Below are positions 7,304 to 15,842 of a DNA stretch of 34,674 nt, piece by piece (position 1 is the stretch's first letter; every line of letters begins with the position of its first letter). The notes under the pieces were generated by a model. That model did not search any database, was not told the DNA's origin, and worked only from the letters and a program-made list of their open reading frames with translations. Origin of the DNA: JAJTFW01 sp964534995 (GTDB lineage Bacteria; Bacteroidota; Bacteroidia; AKYH767-A; OLB10); contig CAZHSC010000035.1 of assembly GCA_964534995.1 (NCBI GenBank), positions 1 to 34,674 on the forward strand. Direction: 5' to 3'. The position numbers and the translations under genes are program-made.

Positions 7304-9769
7304 TCAGAAGGTAAGCTGAAAACTACCCCTGATCCCAAATGTAGAAATATCAGGATTCTCGAGGTAGCTCATCCTCCATAAAAAGTCAACACGCAGTATT
7401 TTAATGATGTTTTCTACCCCCAGCCCAACTTCTACATAGGGTTTTTTGTTCAGGGAGTAAAAAAGGCTGTTGTCGGTTTGCAGGTTCAGGTTTGAATTTT
7501 GCAACTCGCCCCATACCGCTTTCACCTGCGCTACCTCCCTCCATTTGAGTTTGCGTAACAAAGGGATTTTATCGAGGAAAAATCCGTCGAAGTGATGCGT
7601 GGCATATCCGCTGAAATAATAGTCACTTACAAATTCAAAAAAATTCATCAAGTTGAAAGCGGCATAATCGTAAAAATAGGTTTCATTGCCGGGATGGATC
7701 TCCAGCAGGGGATACGGTACTTTACCCCAGGTCTTGCCTGCGCTCATGACCCAATAGGTGTAACCAAAAGGCGCCAGCCTCAGCAGGTCGTCCACCCTGA
7801 CCGATAATTTATCATAGTCAAAATCGCCGTTGTACAATCCTTTGAATCCCTTGGTGTAGTTTACCTGCAGGGTAGGATAATCACTTCCCAGGCTGATACG
7901 GTCTACTTTTCCGGATACGAATTTTTCACGGTAGGCGAAGCGGGTGAAGAAGGATACCGTAGTTGTTGCGAAACTGTTTTTAATGACGGTACGGTCATCG
8001 TTCGCGTAATAGCTTACGTCCAGGTCGCCCAATGGAACAAATTCATTATGTGTAAAAGTGACTTTATTGGACAAGCCCGGAAACCATTCGATTTCATACC
8101 ATGCCTTCTGGCTTTCGGAAGTATTCAGTTTGGTGGCGGGATTTCTTCTGAAAAGAGAGGAGAGGATATTATCATCCTGAAAGGCGTTGTCGCTTTGCCC
8201 GAGTTGTTCCACATCATAGCGGTATTTAATACCGGCGAATTGCCTGGGCTTCGATGAAATTTTATATTTCAATCCCCCCATGTACTTGAACTTTTCATCC
8301 TTAAGGCCATAGGCAAGGTATCCTTCCAGTTGTATTTTGGTGCTCAGGTCATCGCTGGTTCTTGCCCCAACGCGAAAGCGGTTGCCTTCAATGGGATTGT
8401 AGCTGTATAAAGTATAGTAAGGTCCCAGCTCTATCAGCCCAATATCTTTGTAGCCCGTAAAGAAGAGCGTAATCAGGTCAACGTAAGTTTTGAATGCCGG
8501 CAGGGTTTTAATGGTATCTACCATATGGTAAATCTTCAGTTCCCTTTCGGCAAGAGAGTCGTGCCTTGATTCATCCCAGAAACCAGCCGAGCGGGTAAGG
8601 GCTTCGTCGCTGACCAGAATATTCTCCGTTCCCTTAAACACTTCATTGGGAATATCCAGGTTGATGAGGATCTTTTTATAGGACGTTGATTTTCGTCCGA
8701 TAAAACTCATTCCGTTTTCACGTGTGGCAAAATCAAGTACCAGCATGTCTTTTGACAGCATCCATTGTTTATTATCCACTCTCACATATTCCTGAACGAT
8801 GGCCATGTCTTCCACCCAGTTGATGTTGGCGTCGTGCGCGATACGCATTGAAATTTTTTTCACGGCCCAGGTGGTGTCATGCACCCAAAACTCGCCGCTG
8901 AAGGTAAGTTCCTGCGGACGCCGGGGTTTGAATTTCAGTTTATAGCACCATTGGTCATTGATAAAAGTGGAGTCCAGCAGGTAATATTTATAATACACGA
9001 GACCCAGGTCGGAGATAGGGCTGATGAAACCTTTACCGAAGAGGTCTATGAAATTGTCGTAAATTTTAACCCGCTGGTACATATCCCCCAGGAACTGAGT
9101 AACGGAAGCGTTTTCGAGTCCTGATACCTTGCTGGCCTTGATAATTTCTTTTTTGTTTTGCGGGTTGTTTTTGAAATAAACGTCGGAGATGGTTTCGGAA
9201 ATGAAAAAGGGCAGAAAGGGCTTACTGTTGGTTTCCGTACTGTCAATATTGTCCCACACAAAAGCGAAGGGCTTCAGCAGTTTGTTGCCCTTCATTTTCT
9301 CGCTGATGTTGGTCAGGTCAAACTCCAGCTTGTTGTACACTTCGTACTGATAGGATTCCAGTTGTGAAGGGTCGTTTAGCGTCTTGTTTTTAATAATATT
9401 CCTTAAAATGATATTGGCAGGATTCTCACCGGCTTTGATCACTACTTCCTGCAATTCTACTTTACTGGCTTTTAATGAAATATTGATGACCTGCTCCTGG
9501 CCTTTCTTTACTTTCATCTTTACTGTTTTATAGCCCACCAGTGTACAAACAATGGAGTCGCCCGGCATATCGGTTACCAGCAGGTATTTTCCGTCAAAAT
9601 CGGTATTGGTTCCGGTTGTGGTACCTTTAAAAACCAGTGTTGCAAAAGGAATAGGTTCATTGGTCAGTTCGTCGGTAACACGGCCGCTGATTTTCGTCTG
9701 CTGCGCGCTTACCCAAAGTGAGTTTAACATCAAAAGGAAGAGCAGAAAACAGGGTATTCTTTTCAGCAT
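7304..9769 (-). CDS. DUF5686 and carboxypeptidase-regulatory-like domain protein, outer-membrane
   Basis: About 821 residues using the ATG at 9769, which places the signal peptide (MLKRIPCFLLFLLMLNSLWVSA) at the very N-terminus; an in-frame ATG at 9796 would add nine unlikely residues. Next comes a CarboxypepD_reg-like beta domain (ISGRVTDELTNEPIPFATL ... NTDFDGKYLL), then the long DUF5686 region. The C-terminal third has many alternating strands and ends in GIRGSFQLTF, with a terminal Phe typical of outer-membrane barrels. This architecture resembles TonB-receptor-like or BamA-sized barrels of Bacteroidota with unknown function. It sits between an AhpD-like gene and lptB on one strand. Confidence 0.9.
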   Translation of the reverse strand: MLKRIPCFLLFLLMLNSLWVSAQQTKISGRVTDELTNEPIPFATLVFKGTTTGTNTDFDGKYLLVTDMPGDSIVCTLVGYKTVKMKVKKGQEQVINISLKASKVELQEVVIKAGENPANIILRNIIKNKTLNDPSQLESYQYEVYNKLEFDLTNISEKMKGNKLLKPFAFVWDNIDSTETNSKPFLPFFISETISDVYFKNNPQNKKEIIKASKVSGLENASVTQFLGDMYQRVKIYDNFIDLFGKGFISPISDLGLVYYKYYLLDSTFINDQWCYKLKFKPRRPQELTFSGEFWVHDTTWAVKKISMRIAHDANINWVEDMAIVQEYVRVDNKQWMLSKDMLVLDFATRENGMSFIGRKSTSYKKILINLDIPNEVFKGTENILVSDEALTRSAGFWDESRHDSLAERELKIYHMVDTIKTLPAFKTYVDLITLFFTGYKDIGLIELGPYYTLYSYNPIEGNRFRVGARTSDDLSTKIQLEGYLAYGLKDEKFKYMGGLKYKISSKPRQFAGIKYRYDVEQLGQSDNAFQDDNILSSLFRRNPATKLNTSESQKAWYEIEWFPGLSNKVTFTHNEFVPLGDLDVSYYANDDRTVIKNSFATTTVSFFTRFAYREKFVSGKVDRISLGSDYPTLQVNYTKGFKGLYNGDFDYDKLSVRVDDLLRLAPFGYTYWVMSAGKTWGKVPYPLLEIHPGNETYFYDYAAFNLMNFFEFVSDYYFSGYATHHFDGFFLDKIPLLRKLKWREVAQVKAVWGELQNSNLNLQTDNSLFYSLNKKPYVEVGLGVENIIKILRVDFLWRMSYLENPDISTFGIRGSFQLTF

Positions 9770-9809
9770 AATTTTTCCATCCCGCATGGCTCGCATTGTA
9801 ACGTAAAAA

Positions 9810-10154
9810 TCATGTTAAAGTTATAAGCTCTTCCCAGTATTCCAGCGCCCGGCGGGTATGGGGGATCACAATGCTGCCCCCAACCAGGTTGGCAATGGAA
9901 AAGGCTTCAAACAGTTCTTCGGTGCTTACACCCTGTTCGCGGCATTTGCCGAGATGATAGCGGATGCAATCATCGCAACGCAGCACCATGGAGGCCACCA
10001 GGCCCATTAATTCCTTGGTTTTAACCGGTAAGGCGCCTTCCTGATAGGTAGAGGCATCCAGCGCATAGAAACGTTTGATGTTGAGGTTTCCCTGTTCCAG
10101 GATCTTACCGTTCATCTTTTCCCGGTAAGCATTAAAATCTTTTACGAGTGACAT
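9810..10154 (-). CDS. Carboxymuconolactone decarboxylase family (AhpD-like) protein
   Basis: 114 residues, all helical, of the CMD/AhpD fold. The peroxidase-type motif E-x11-CxxC-x3-H is complete: Glu48, Cys60, Cys63 and His67 (RCDDCIRYHLGKC). Such proteins act as thiol-dependent peroxide or disulfide reductases; homologues without the cysteines are decarboxylases, so the redox role is more likely here, though the substrate is unknown. The C-terminal NLVGGSIVIPHTRRALEYWEEL is characteristic of the short single-domain members. The gene has its own well-formed promoter and an inverted repeat upstream, separate from tatC. Confidence 0.9.
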   Translation of the reverse strand: MSLVKDFNAYREKMNGKILEQGNLNIKRFYALDASTYQEGALPVKTKELMGLVASMVLRCDDCIRYHLGKCREQGVSTEELFEAFSIANLVGGSIVIPHTRRALEYWEELITLT

Positions 10155-10157
10155 AAT

Positions 10158-10201
10158 AATTATTCAGGCGAAAATACCGATCCGGATGAATAATTCGCAA
10201 A
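10158..10201 (-). promoter_or_regulatory. Promoter with overlapping inverted repeat upstream of AhpD-like gene
   Basis: On the minus strand TTTG (10198-10201), 21 bases, then TATTTTCG (10169-10176) gives a near-consensus Bacteroidota sigma promoter, with the expected start about 8 bases before the ATG. A perfect 8-base inverted repeat, AATTATTC (10158-10165) and GAATAATT (10188-10195), has one arm inside the promoter spacer and the other over the predicted transcription start. That geometry suits a repressor or redox regulator; the regulator is unknown. Confidence 0.5.
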
Positions 10202-10243
10202 GGAAAGCGATGAAATGACAGGATTATGATATGAAGTTAATAA

Positions 10244-10265
10244 CCGGGGGCCGCAAGGGCCCGGG
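10244..10265 (-). terminator. GC-rich hairpin after tatC, possible terminator
   Basis: A strong GC hairpin with a short GCAAG-type loop lies three bases after the tatC stop. On the minus strand it is followed by TTATTAACTT, a poor U-tract. It may end or attenuate the kdsD-tatC transcript ahead of the separately promoted AhpD-like gene. Confidence 0.35.
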
Positions 10266-10268
10266 CAT

Positions 10269-11081
10269 TCAGGCTGCAGCGGCCTTGTCACGTCCGGTGC
10301 TGACAACTTTCGAAACGTAAATGCTGATTTCGTAAAGGATAAACAGGGGGACGGCCACCATCAGCTGGCTGGTAATGTCGGGTGAAGGAGTAATCAATGC
10401 CGCAATGATGAGGTTAATCACCATGGCGTGTTTCCGGTACTGGCGCATAAATGTGGGCGTTAAAATGCCCAGCTTACTGAGGAAATATACCACCATTGGC
10501 AATTCGAATACAATCCCGGTTGACAGGCTCAGCACCGTAACGGTGTTGATATAGGAGTCCATGCTGATGGAATTGCTGATCTCTTCACTTACCTTGTAAT
10601 TGCCCAGGAAATTAATAGATAAGGGCGTGATAATAAAATATCCGAACAATATCCCTGTCAAAAAGAGGAGGGAAGTAAAAAACACTATGCCTTTTGAATA
10701 GGAAATTTCCCTTTCGGACAATGCCGGCTTTACAAACCGCCATATTTCCCATATCAGATAGGGGAAGCCAAGCACGAAGCCGGCCATGAAGGCAATCCAC
10801 ATATGGGTGGTAAACTGCCCGCTAATCGTCAGGTTTACCACGTTGAAGTCCACTTTACTCAGGCACATGTCAAGGTGGTAGCGTTCCGATAATTCGCAAA
10901 GGACACGGTAGGTCAGGAAATCGGTGTTTTTGGGAGCCATGATCACTCCGTCAAATACAATTTCTTTATTCAGGAATGCCACGATGGCGATCACAATGAT
11001 AAATGCCGCCGAGCGTACCAGGTGCCAGCGCAGGGCCTCCAGGTGGTCGAGGAAGGTCATTTCTGAATTTGGGTCTTTCAT
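10269..11081 (-). CDS. tatC: Sec-independent protein translocase subunit TatC
   Basis: 270 residues from the ATG at 11081 (a TTG directly before it is in frame but less likely). The cytoplasmic N-terminus has the TatC signature MTFLDHLEALRWHLVRSA, where the HLEALR segment binds the twin-arginine signal. Six transmembrane segments follow, with family landmarks such as FPYLIWEIWRFVKPALSERE in the first cytoplasmic loop and GIVFELPMVVYFLSKLGI later. TatC is the receptor of the Tat pathway for folded proteins. No tatA or tatB is in the window. It follows kdsD by 41 bases and is likely cotranscribed with it. Confidence 0.96.
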   Translation of the reverse strand: MKDPNSEMTFLDHLEALRWHLVRSAAFIIVIAIVAFLNKEIVFDGVIMAPKNTDFLTYRVLCELSERYHLDMCLSKVDFNVVNLTISGQFTTHMWIAFMAGFVLGFPYLIWEIWRFVKPALSEREISYSKGIVFFTSLLFLTGILFGYFIITPLSINFLGNYKVSEEISNSISMDSYINTVTVLSLSTGIVFELPMVVYFLSKLGILTPTFMRQYRKHAMVINLIIAALITPSPDITSQLMVAVPLFILYEISIYVSKVVSTGRDKAAAA

Positions 11082-11122
11082 CAAATGCGGTTTTTCGTGC
11101 CCTTGTCCTGTACCTTATTTCA

Positions 11123-12088
11123 TTAAAAAATACCTTCTTTCAACAAGTCGTGCAGATGTACAAAGCCGAGAAATTTCTTTTTATCGGTAACCACGAGCTG
11201 GGTGATGTTGAATTTTTTCATGAGGGCCAAAGCTTCCACCGCCATGGTGTCGCTGCCAACGGTTTTTGGCGATTTGGTCATGATGTCTCTGGCTTTCATT
11301 TTTTCGTAACGGATGTTCTTTTGCATCATGCGGCGAAGGTCGCCATCGGTGATAATTCCCAGTAATTGTTTGTTACTTACCACGGCGGTAGCGCCGAGGC
11401 GCTTGGATGAAATCTCAAAAATCACCTCAGCCAGGTTTGCTTCGGGTCCCACTACCGGCATGGGGTTGCCCGGCCATACATCCGCAATTTTGAGGTACAG
11501 GCGTTTGCCCAGGGCACCACCCGGATGGTATCGGGCAAAGTCTTCGGCTGTGAAACCCTTCATTTCCAGCAAACAAACTGCCAGCGCATCGCCCAGGGCC
11601 AGTTGCGCCGTAGTGCTGCTGGTAGGGGCAAGGTTGTGCGGACAGGCTTCTTTTTCAACGTGGGTAGACAATACAAAGTCAGCCTGTTGGGCCAGAAATG
11701 AGTTTTCCTTTCCCACCATGGCGATCAATTTGTTGCCACCGCTCTTGATGAAGGGGGCTAAAACTTTGATTTCGGGAGTATTGCCTGAATTTGATATCAA
11801 TATCACCACATCATCTCTTTGTATCATACCGAGGTCGCCGTGAATGGCATCGGCGGCATGCAGGAAAATGGCAGGCGTTCCGGTTGAATTAAAGGTGGCC
11901 ACCATTTTATTGGCGATAATGGCTGATTTGCCGATACCGCTAACAATGATTCTCCCGTGTGAAGCGTGAATCGTTTTCACCACCGCGATAAAGTCTTTCC
12001 CGATAAATCCGGCAATACCGCGTATGGCTGCTGCTTCCAGCGCTAAGGTGTTTTTCGCAAGTGATAAAATTTTTCGGTCGCTCAGCAT
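11123..12088 (-). CDS. kdsD: Arabinose-5-phosphate isomerase KdsD (KpsF/GutQ family)
   Basis: 321 residues. The N-terminal SIS sugar-isomerase domain (about residues 25-185) contains the family stretches GIGKSAIIANKMVATFNSTGTPA and LISNSGNTPEIK; the LAPTSSTTAQLALGDALA segment is also diagnostic. Two C-terminal CBS domains (about 205-260 and 270-321) complete the usual architecture and length. The enzyme converts ribulose-5-phosphate to arabinose-5-phosphate, the first step of KDO synthesis for LPS. The KDO-activating enzyme kdsB is about 4 kb away in the same window. It is the first gene of the minus-strand run through tatC and diverges from recQ. Confidence 0.95.
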   Translation of the reverse strand: MLSDRKILSLAKNTLALEAAAIRGIAGFIGKDFIAVVKTIHASHGRIIVSGIGKSAIIANKMVATFNSTGTPAIFLHAADAIHGDLGMIQRDDVVILISNSGNTPEIKVLAPFIKSGGNKLIAMVGKENSFLAQQADFVLSTHVEKEACPHNLAPTSSTTAQLALGDALAVCLLEMKGFTAEDFARYHPGGALGKRLYLKIADVWPGNPMPVVGPEANLAEVIFEISSKRLGATAVVSNKQLLGIITDGDLRRMMQKNIRYEKMKARDIMTKSPKTVGSDTMAVEALALMKKFNITQLVVTDKKKFLGFVHLHDLLKEGIF

Positions 12089-12312
12089 TTTGTTATAATT
12101 TGACGAAGATCATAATAATTTATCCCTTTGGTTTACACTGTGTCATCTTTTTCTTGTTTTTTAAGAGATAAAACAATATCTTCACCAATACGATGTTATT
12201 ATTAGGTCTTATCAGTATGAAATCAATATGAACCTGTGGTTTTTAATGTAATTTTTATTCTGATCGGGCGCAAAATTAATGTAAATTCGCAGTCCTTTAA
12301 TTCCCGGTTACA
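12089..12312. promoter_or_regulatory. Divergent AT-rich intergenic region, kdsD / recQ
   Basis: 224 AT-rich bases with no gene. For recQ, TAAATTCG at 12282-12289 resembles a -7 box, 23 bases before the ATG, without a recognisable -33 TTTG. No clear box was found for kdsD. Confidence 0.3.
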
Positions 12313-14508
12313 ATGTTAGTTGCAGAAAACACGCTTTCAGAAGCGTTAAATAAATACTTTGGTTACGAATCTTTCAAAGGCGAGCAGGAGTCTATCATCC
12401 GCAATGTCCTTGAAGGTAGAAATACGTTTGTGATAATGCCCACCGGCGGAGGTAAATCCATGTGTTACCAGTTGCCCGCTTTGATGAGTGAAGGCACCGC
12501 CATCATTATTTCACCATTAATTGCCCTGATGAAAAATCAGGTGGATGCGATCCGTGGCTTTAATACCGACGATGGGGTGGCCCATTTTCTGAATTCCTCC
12601 CTCACCAAAGCCGAAATTGCCCGGGTGCGTAAGGATATGAAGGCCGGAAAAACCAAGCTGCTGTATGTAGCCCCTGAATCACTGACCAAGGAGGAAAATG
12701 TAAAATTCCTGAAAGAAGTCAATATTTCTTTTTTCGCGATTGATGAAGCGCACTGTATTTCGGAATGGGGCCATGACTTTCGTCCTGAATACCGCCGCCT
12801 GAGGCCCATCATCGACCAAATCGGCGAAGTACCCATCATTGCACTAACGGCTACCGCCACCGAAAAAGTGCAAGCCGATATTCAGAAGAACCTGGGAATG
12901 ATGGATGCCAAAGTATTCAAGGCTTCGTTCAACAGGCCCAATCTCTATTATGAAATCAGGCCCAAGATGAATGTGCTGAAGGAGATGATCAAGTTTGTGA
13001 AGCAGCATCCCGGCAAGTCGGGCATCATATACTGCCTCAGCCGCAAGAAAGTGGAAGAGGTGGCGCAAACGCTCACCGTTAACGGCATCCGTGCATTGCC
13101 TTACCATGCAGGACTGGATGCTTCCACCAGGGCTTCGCATCAGGATAAGTTCCTGATGGAAGAGGCGGATGTGATCGTAGCAACCATTGCTTTCGGTATG
13201 GGTATTGACAAGCCGGATGTCCGCTTTGTAATTCACCACGACATCCCCAAAAGCCTGGAAGGCTATTATCAGGAAACAGGCCGCGCGGGCCGTGATGGCC
13301 GTGAAGGCCGCTGTGTAACCTTCTACAGCTATAAGGATATCGAGAAGTTGGAGAAATTTATGAAAGGGAAACCTGTGGCAGAACAGGAAATCGGAAAACA
13401 ACTGCTGCTGGAAACCGTAGGATATGCCGAAACATCGGTATGCCGCAGACGTGTTTTGCTGAATTATTTTGGAGAACGCTATGACCAGGATAACTGCAAC
13501 AGTTGTGATAACTGCCTGCATCCGAAACCGCTTATTGAAGTGCAGGACGAGTTGAGCCTCCTCCTCGAAACCATTTTGCTGGTCAAGGAAAAGCATCAGT
13601 CGGAACATGTGGTGAATGTGCTCGTAGGAAAAGTAGATCAGCAGGTTAAAAATTACAAGCATGATAAACTGGAGGTCTTCGCCGAAGGTGTTGACCGCGG
13701 AGATCGCTTCTGGACCGCCTTGGTACGTCAGGCGGTGCTGGCCGGTTTGCTGACCAAGGATATTGATAACTATGGCCTCCTGAAACTGAGCGAGGAGGGA
13801 CATGCATATCTCAAGAACCCGGCACCCTTCAAGATGGCGCTCGACGCGAATTTTGACGATACGGAATCGGATGATGATGATGAATTTTCAGGTGGCGCAG
13901 GCGGTGGCGGAGCGGCGGATGAGCAATTGTTTGAACTGCTGAAAACACTGCGTAAAAATGTAGCCAAGCAAAAGAACCTGCCTCCCTTTGTAGTGTTCCA
14001 GGATCCATCGCTCGAGGAAATGGCTACCAATTATCCCATCAGCATCGATGAGCTGAAAAATATTACCGGTGTAGGTGCCGGTAAAGCCGCGAAATACGGT
14101 AAGCCCTTCGTGGACCTGATCAAGAAGTATGTGGAGGAGAATGAAATTGAACGCCCGATGGACCTTGTCGTGAAGAGCGTAGTCAATAAAAGCGGCCTGA
14201 AAGTGTATATCATTCAGAACATTGACCGAAAGATTTCACTGGAGGATATGGCCGATGCAAAGGGCCTGAAGATGAAAGATATTATCGGCGAAATTGAAAG
14301 CATCGTCGCTTCCGGAACACGCATAGATATTCAGTACTATATCAATGAAGTCATTGACGAAGAGCGTCAGGATGAAGTATTTGATTATTTCCGTACCGCC
14401 GAAAATGATTCGATAGAAAGCGCCATCAATGAACTCGGCGAAAATGAATATACCGAAGAGGAAATCCGCTTGATGCGTATTAAGTTCATGAGTGAAGTTG
14501 GAAACTGA
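12313..14508 (+). CDS. recQ: ATP-dependent DNA helicase RecQ
   Basis: 731 residues, a 3'-5' superfamily 2 helicase of replication-fork and recombination repair. Motif I is PTGGGKS (43-49) with Lys48, motif II is DEAH (144-147), and motif VI is in the QETGRAGRDGREGR stretch. The RecQ zinc-binding cysteines follow (CRRRVLLNYF ... CNSCDNC, about residues 378-398), then the RQC winged helix. An acidic plus glycine-rich linker (about 515-535) leads to an HRDC domain (QLFELLKTLRKNVAKQ onward) and a further C-terminal helix-turn-helix-like module ending in a strongly acidic tail. This is longer than the roughly 610 residues of E. coli RecQ but normal for the Bacteroidota form. Confidence 0.96.
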   Translation: MLVAENTLSEALNKYFGYESFKGEQESIIRNVLEGRNTFVIMPTGGGKSMCYQLPALMSEGTAIIISPLIALMKNQVDAIRGFNTDDGVAHFLNSSLTKAEIARVRKDMKAGKTKLLYVAPESLTKEENVKFLKEVNISFFAIDEAHCISEWGHDFRPEYRRLRPIIDQIGEVPIIALTATATEKVQADIQKNLGMMDAKVFKASFNRPNLYYEIRPKMNVLKEMIKFVKQHPGKSGIIYCLSRKKVEEVAQTLTVNGIRALPYHAGLDASTRASHQDKFLMEEADVIVATIAFGMGIDKPDVRFVIHHDIPKSLEGYYQETGRAGRDGREGRCVTFYSYKDIEKLEKFMKGKPVAEQEIGKQLLLETVGYAETSVCRRRVLLNYFGERYDQDNCNSCDNCLHPKPLIEVQDELSLLLETILLVKEKHQSEHVVNVLVGKVDQQVKNYKHDKLEVFAEGVDRGDRFWTALVRQAVLAGLLTKDIDNYGLLKLSEEGHAYLKNPAPFKMALDANFDDTESDDDDEFSGGAGGGGAADEQLFELLKTLRKNVAKQKNLPPFVVFQDPSLEEMATNYPISIDELKNITGVGAGKAAKYGKPFVDLIKKYVEENEIERPMDLVVKSVVNKSGLKVYIIQNIDRKISLEDMADAKGLKMKDIIGEIESIVASGTRIDIQYYINEVIDEERQDEVFDYFRTAENDSIESAINELGENEYTEEEIRLMRIKFMSEVGN

Positions 14509-14711
14509 TGCCGTCACGCCCGGTCATCCTGGTGGTAGCTGCCTTTATTTGATTCCCTGAGGATTCAATCAACCTTGTTTACATTTTCCGGATATCCTTA
14601 CCCTGTTAAAGAGTAAGAGTAATGGGGTATTGATGAAGTGTTGTATCTCTATGCCGGGGATCCTGAAAAAGAATCGCTGTTGTTCAGAAAAGGCTCCCGA
14701 TAGCAGTAAAA

Positions 14712-15773
14712 TTATTTTACCAGCACCCAGGCTCCTTTTTCGAAAGAGTTTTTGATCTCTCCCAACTGCTCCTGTACCTTGTTCATGTCGTGTGAGGAAA
14801 AAAGGCTGACAACATGCAAACCTTTTTCATTGGTACCGATCACCCTGGCTTCAAAACCCAGGAGGTTGGCTTCTTCCACAAGTTTGTTGGCATTCTCTTC
14901 AATACGAAAGCAACCCCCGATAATATGAAAAGTAGCCGAGGCATCAGCAACATCGCCGGTCTTAGCGGGAGCAGCTACTTCAACAGGCTGTGGCTCCACC
15001 TTTGTGGAATCTGCCGGTGCCAGGGATATTTCCTCTTCCTGAATAAGCAGGGTGTCCTGAGGTATATCACTGAGAGAAGTTTCATCACCCGCGGGAGTTG
15101 CCGGCGGTACTTCAGAAGGAGGGAGTTCCTCCCTGACGGGCATTTCCGGTGACGAAGAGCTCTTGTCAAAAAAAAGCCCGTGAACAGGAATTATTTCCGC
15201 TAATCCTGTGTTGAGTTTGTTGATCACATTCGGGTTAAATAAAAGGATAGCAAGTACTGCTGCAGCAGGGATCAATTCGAATAACCTCCATACCTGCCCG
15301 GATTTTTTCTGCTTCTTTGTTGCATCCGCAACTTTTATTTTTCGGGTTTCCTCGCGCCGGATGGCGGGGGAATGAATGGTGACCAGTCCAAAGGAATCTG
15401 TCAGGTAGTTTTCTGTGACATCCGGCTCGAACTGTATCCTGTTTTCCTTGTCAAATGTCAGGGAGCCGATTTTATCCATCCATACCTGTTCACCGGAGGA
15501 AAGGCGGTGAAAGAGGTCATCAACAAACAATTTTATTTCAGCAATCGCTTCGCCGTAAGTAATACCACATCGGGTGGAGAGGTGCTGTGCCAGCAGACCA
15601 TCGTTGGTACGCAGGCTGGAATTAAAAACCAGTTTACGCGATGGGGGTGTAAAGGTATGTTGGGCGGGATTGAGGAATGCCGAACGTGTATTGGCCACAA
15701 AACCACCCAGGCCAGGCACAATAACGCAATCGTTGGAGAAAAGTAATTCGCTGATATGTAGAGCTATACGCAC
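14712..15773 (-). CDS. HU-CCDC81 / SPOR domain membrane protein
   Basis: 353 residues starting at a GTG (15773); an in-frame stop lies a few codons upstream and no ATG fits. Residues 1 to about 135 form the paired HU-CCDC81 domain (ISELLFSNDCVIVPGLGGFVAN is its signature), an HU-like fold of uncertain ligand. One transmembrane helix follows at about 168-190 (ELIPAAAVLAILLFNPNVI), then a Pro/Glu-rich periplasmic linker, and a C-terminal SPOR domain (about 277-353, from FHIIGGCFRIEENANKLVEE), which binds denuded septal peptidoglycan. The layout links the cytoplasm to the cell wall, plausibly at division. It has a separate promoter although kdsB precedes it by 69 bases. Confidence 0.93.
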   Translation of the reverse strand: MRIALHISELLFSNDCVIVPGLGGFVANTRSAFLNPAQHTFTPPSRKLVFNSSLRTNDGLLAQHLSTRCGITYGEAIAEIKLFVDDLFHRLSSGEQVWMDKIGSLTFDKENRIQFEPDVTENYLTDSFGLVTIHSPAIRREETRKIKVADATKKQKKSGQVWRLFELIPAAAVLAILLFNPNVINKLNTGLAEIIPVHGLFFDKSSSSPEMPVREELPPSEVPPATPAGDETSLSDIPQDTLLIQEEEISLAPADSTKVEPQPVEVAAPAKTGDVADASATFHIIGGCFRIEENANKLVEEANLLGFEARVIGTNEKGLHVVSLFSSHDMNKVQEQLGEIKNSFEKGAWVLVK

Positions 15774-15793
15774 TGGGGCCGGGGTTCAGAGCG

Positions 15794-15824
15794 CTAAGAT
15801 AGTACTTCGGGAAAATAAATTCAA
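15794..15824 (-). promoter_or_regulatory. Promoter of the HU-CCDC81/SPOR gene
   Basis: On the minus strand TTG (15822-15824), 20 bases, then TATCTTAG (15794-15801) matches the Bacteroidota promoter with one mismatch in the -7 box. The box lies 20 bases before the GTG start, which supports that start and an independent transcript. Confidence 0.5.
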
Positions 15825-15842
15825 GATAATAAGCAAAAAGCC

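Noticed and set aside
12844..13803. 319-codon minus-strand frame inside recQ.
   Set aside because: It lies wholly opposite conserved helicase motifs and its translation shows no family likeness, so it is a shadow.
14509..14711. TACCC/GGGTA stem in the gap between recQ and the convergent HU/SPOR gene.
   Set aside because: Five-base stem, loop over 20 bases and no T run; not a credible terminator. Nothing else was seen in this 203-base gap.
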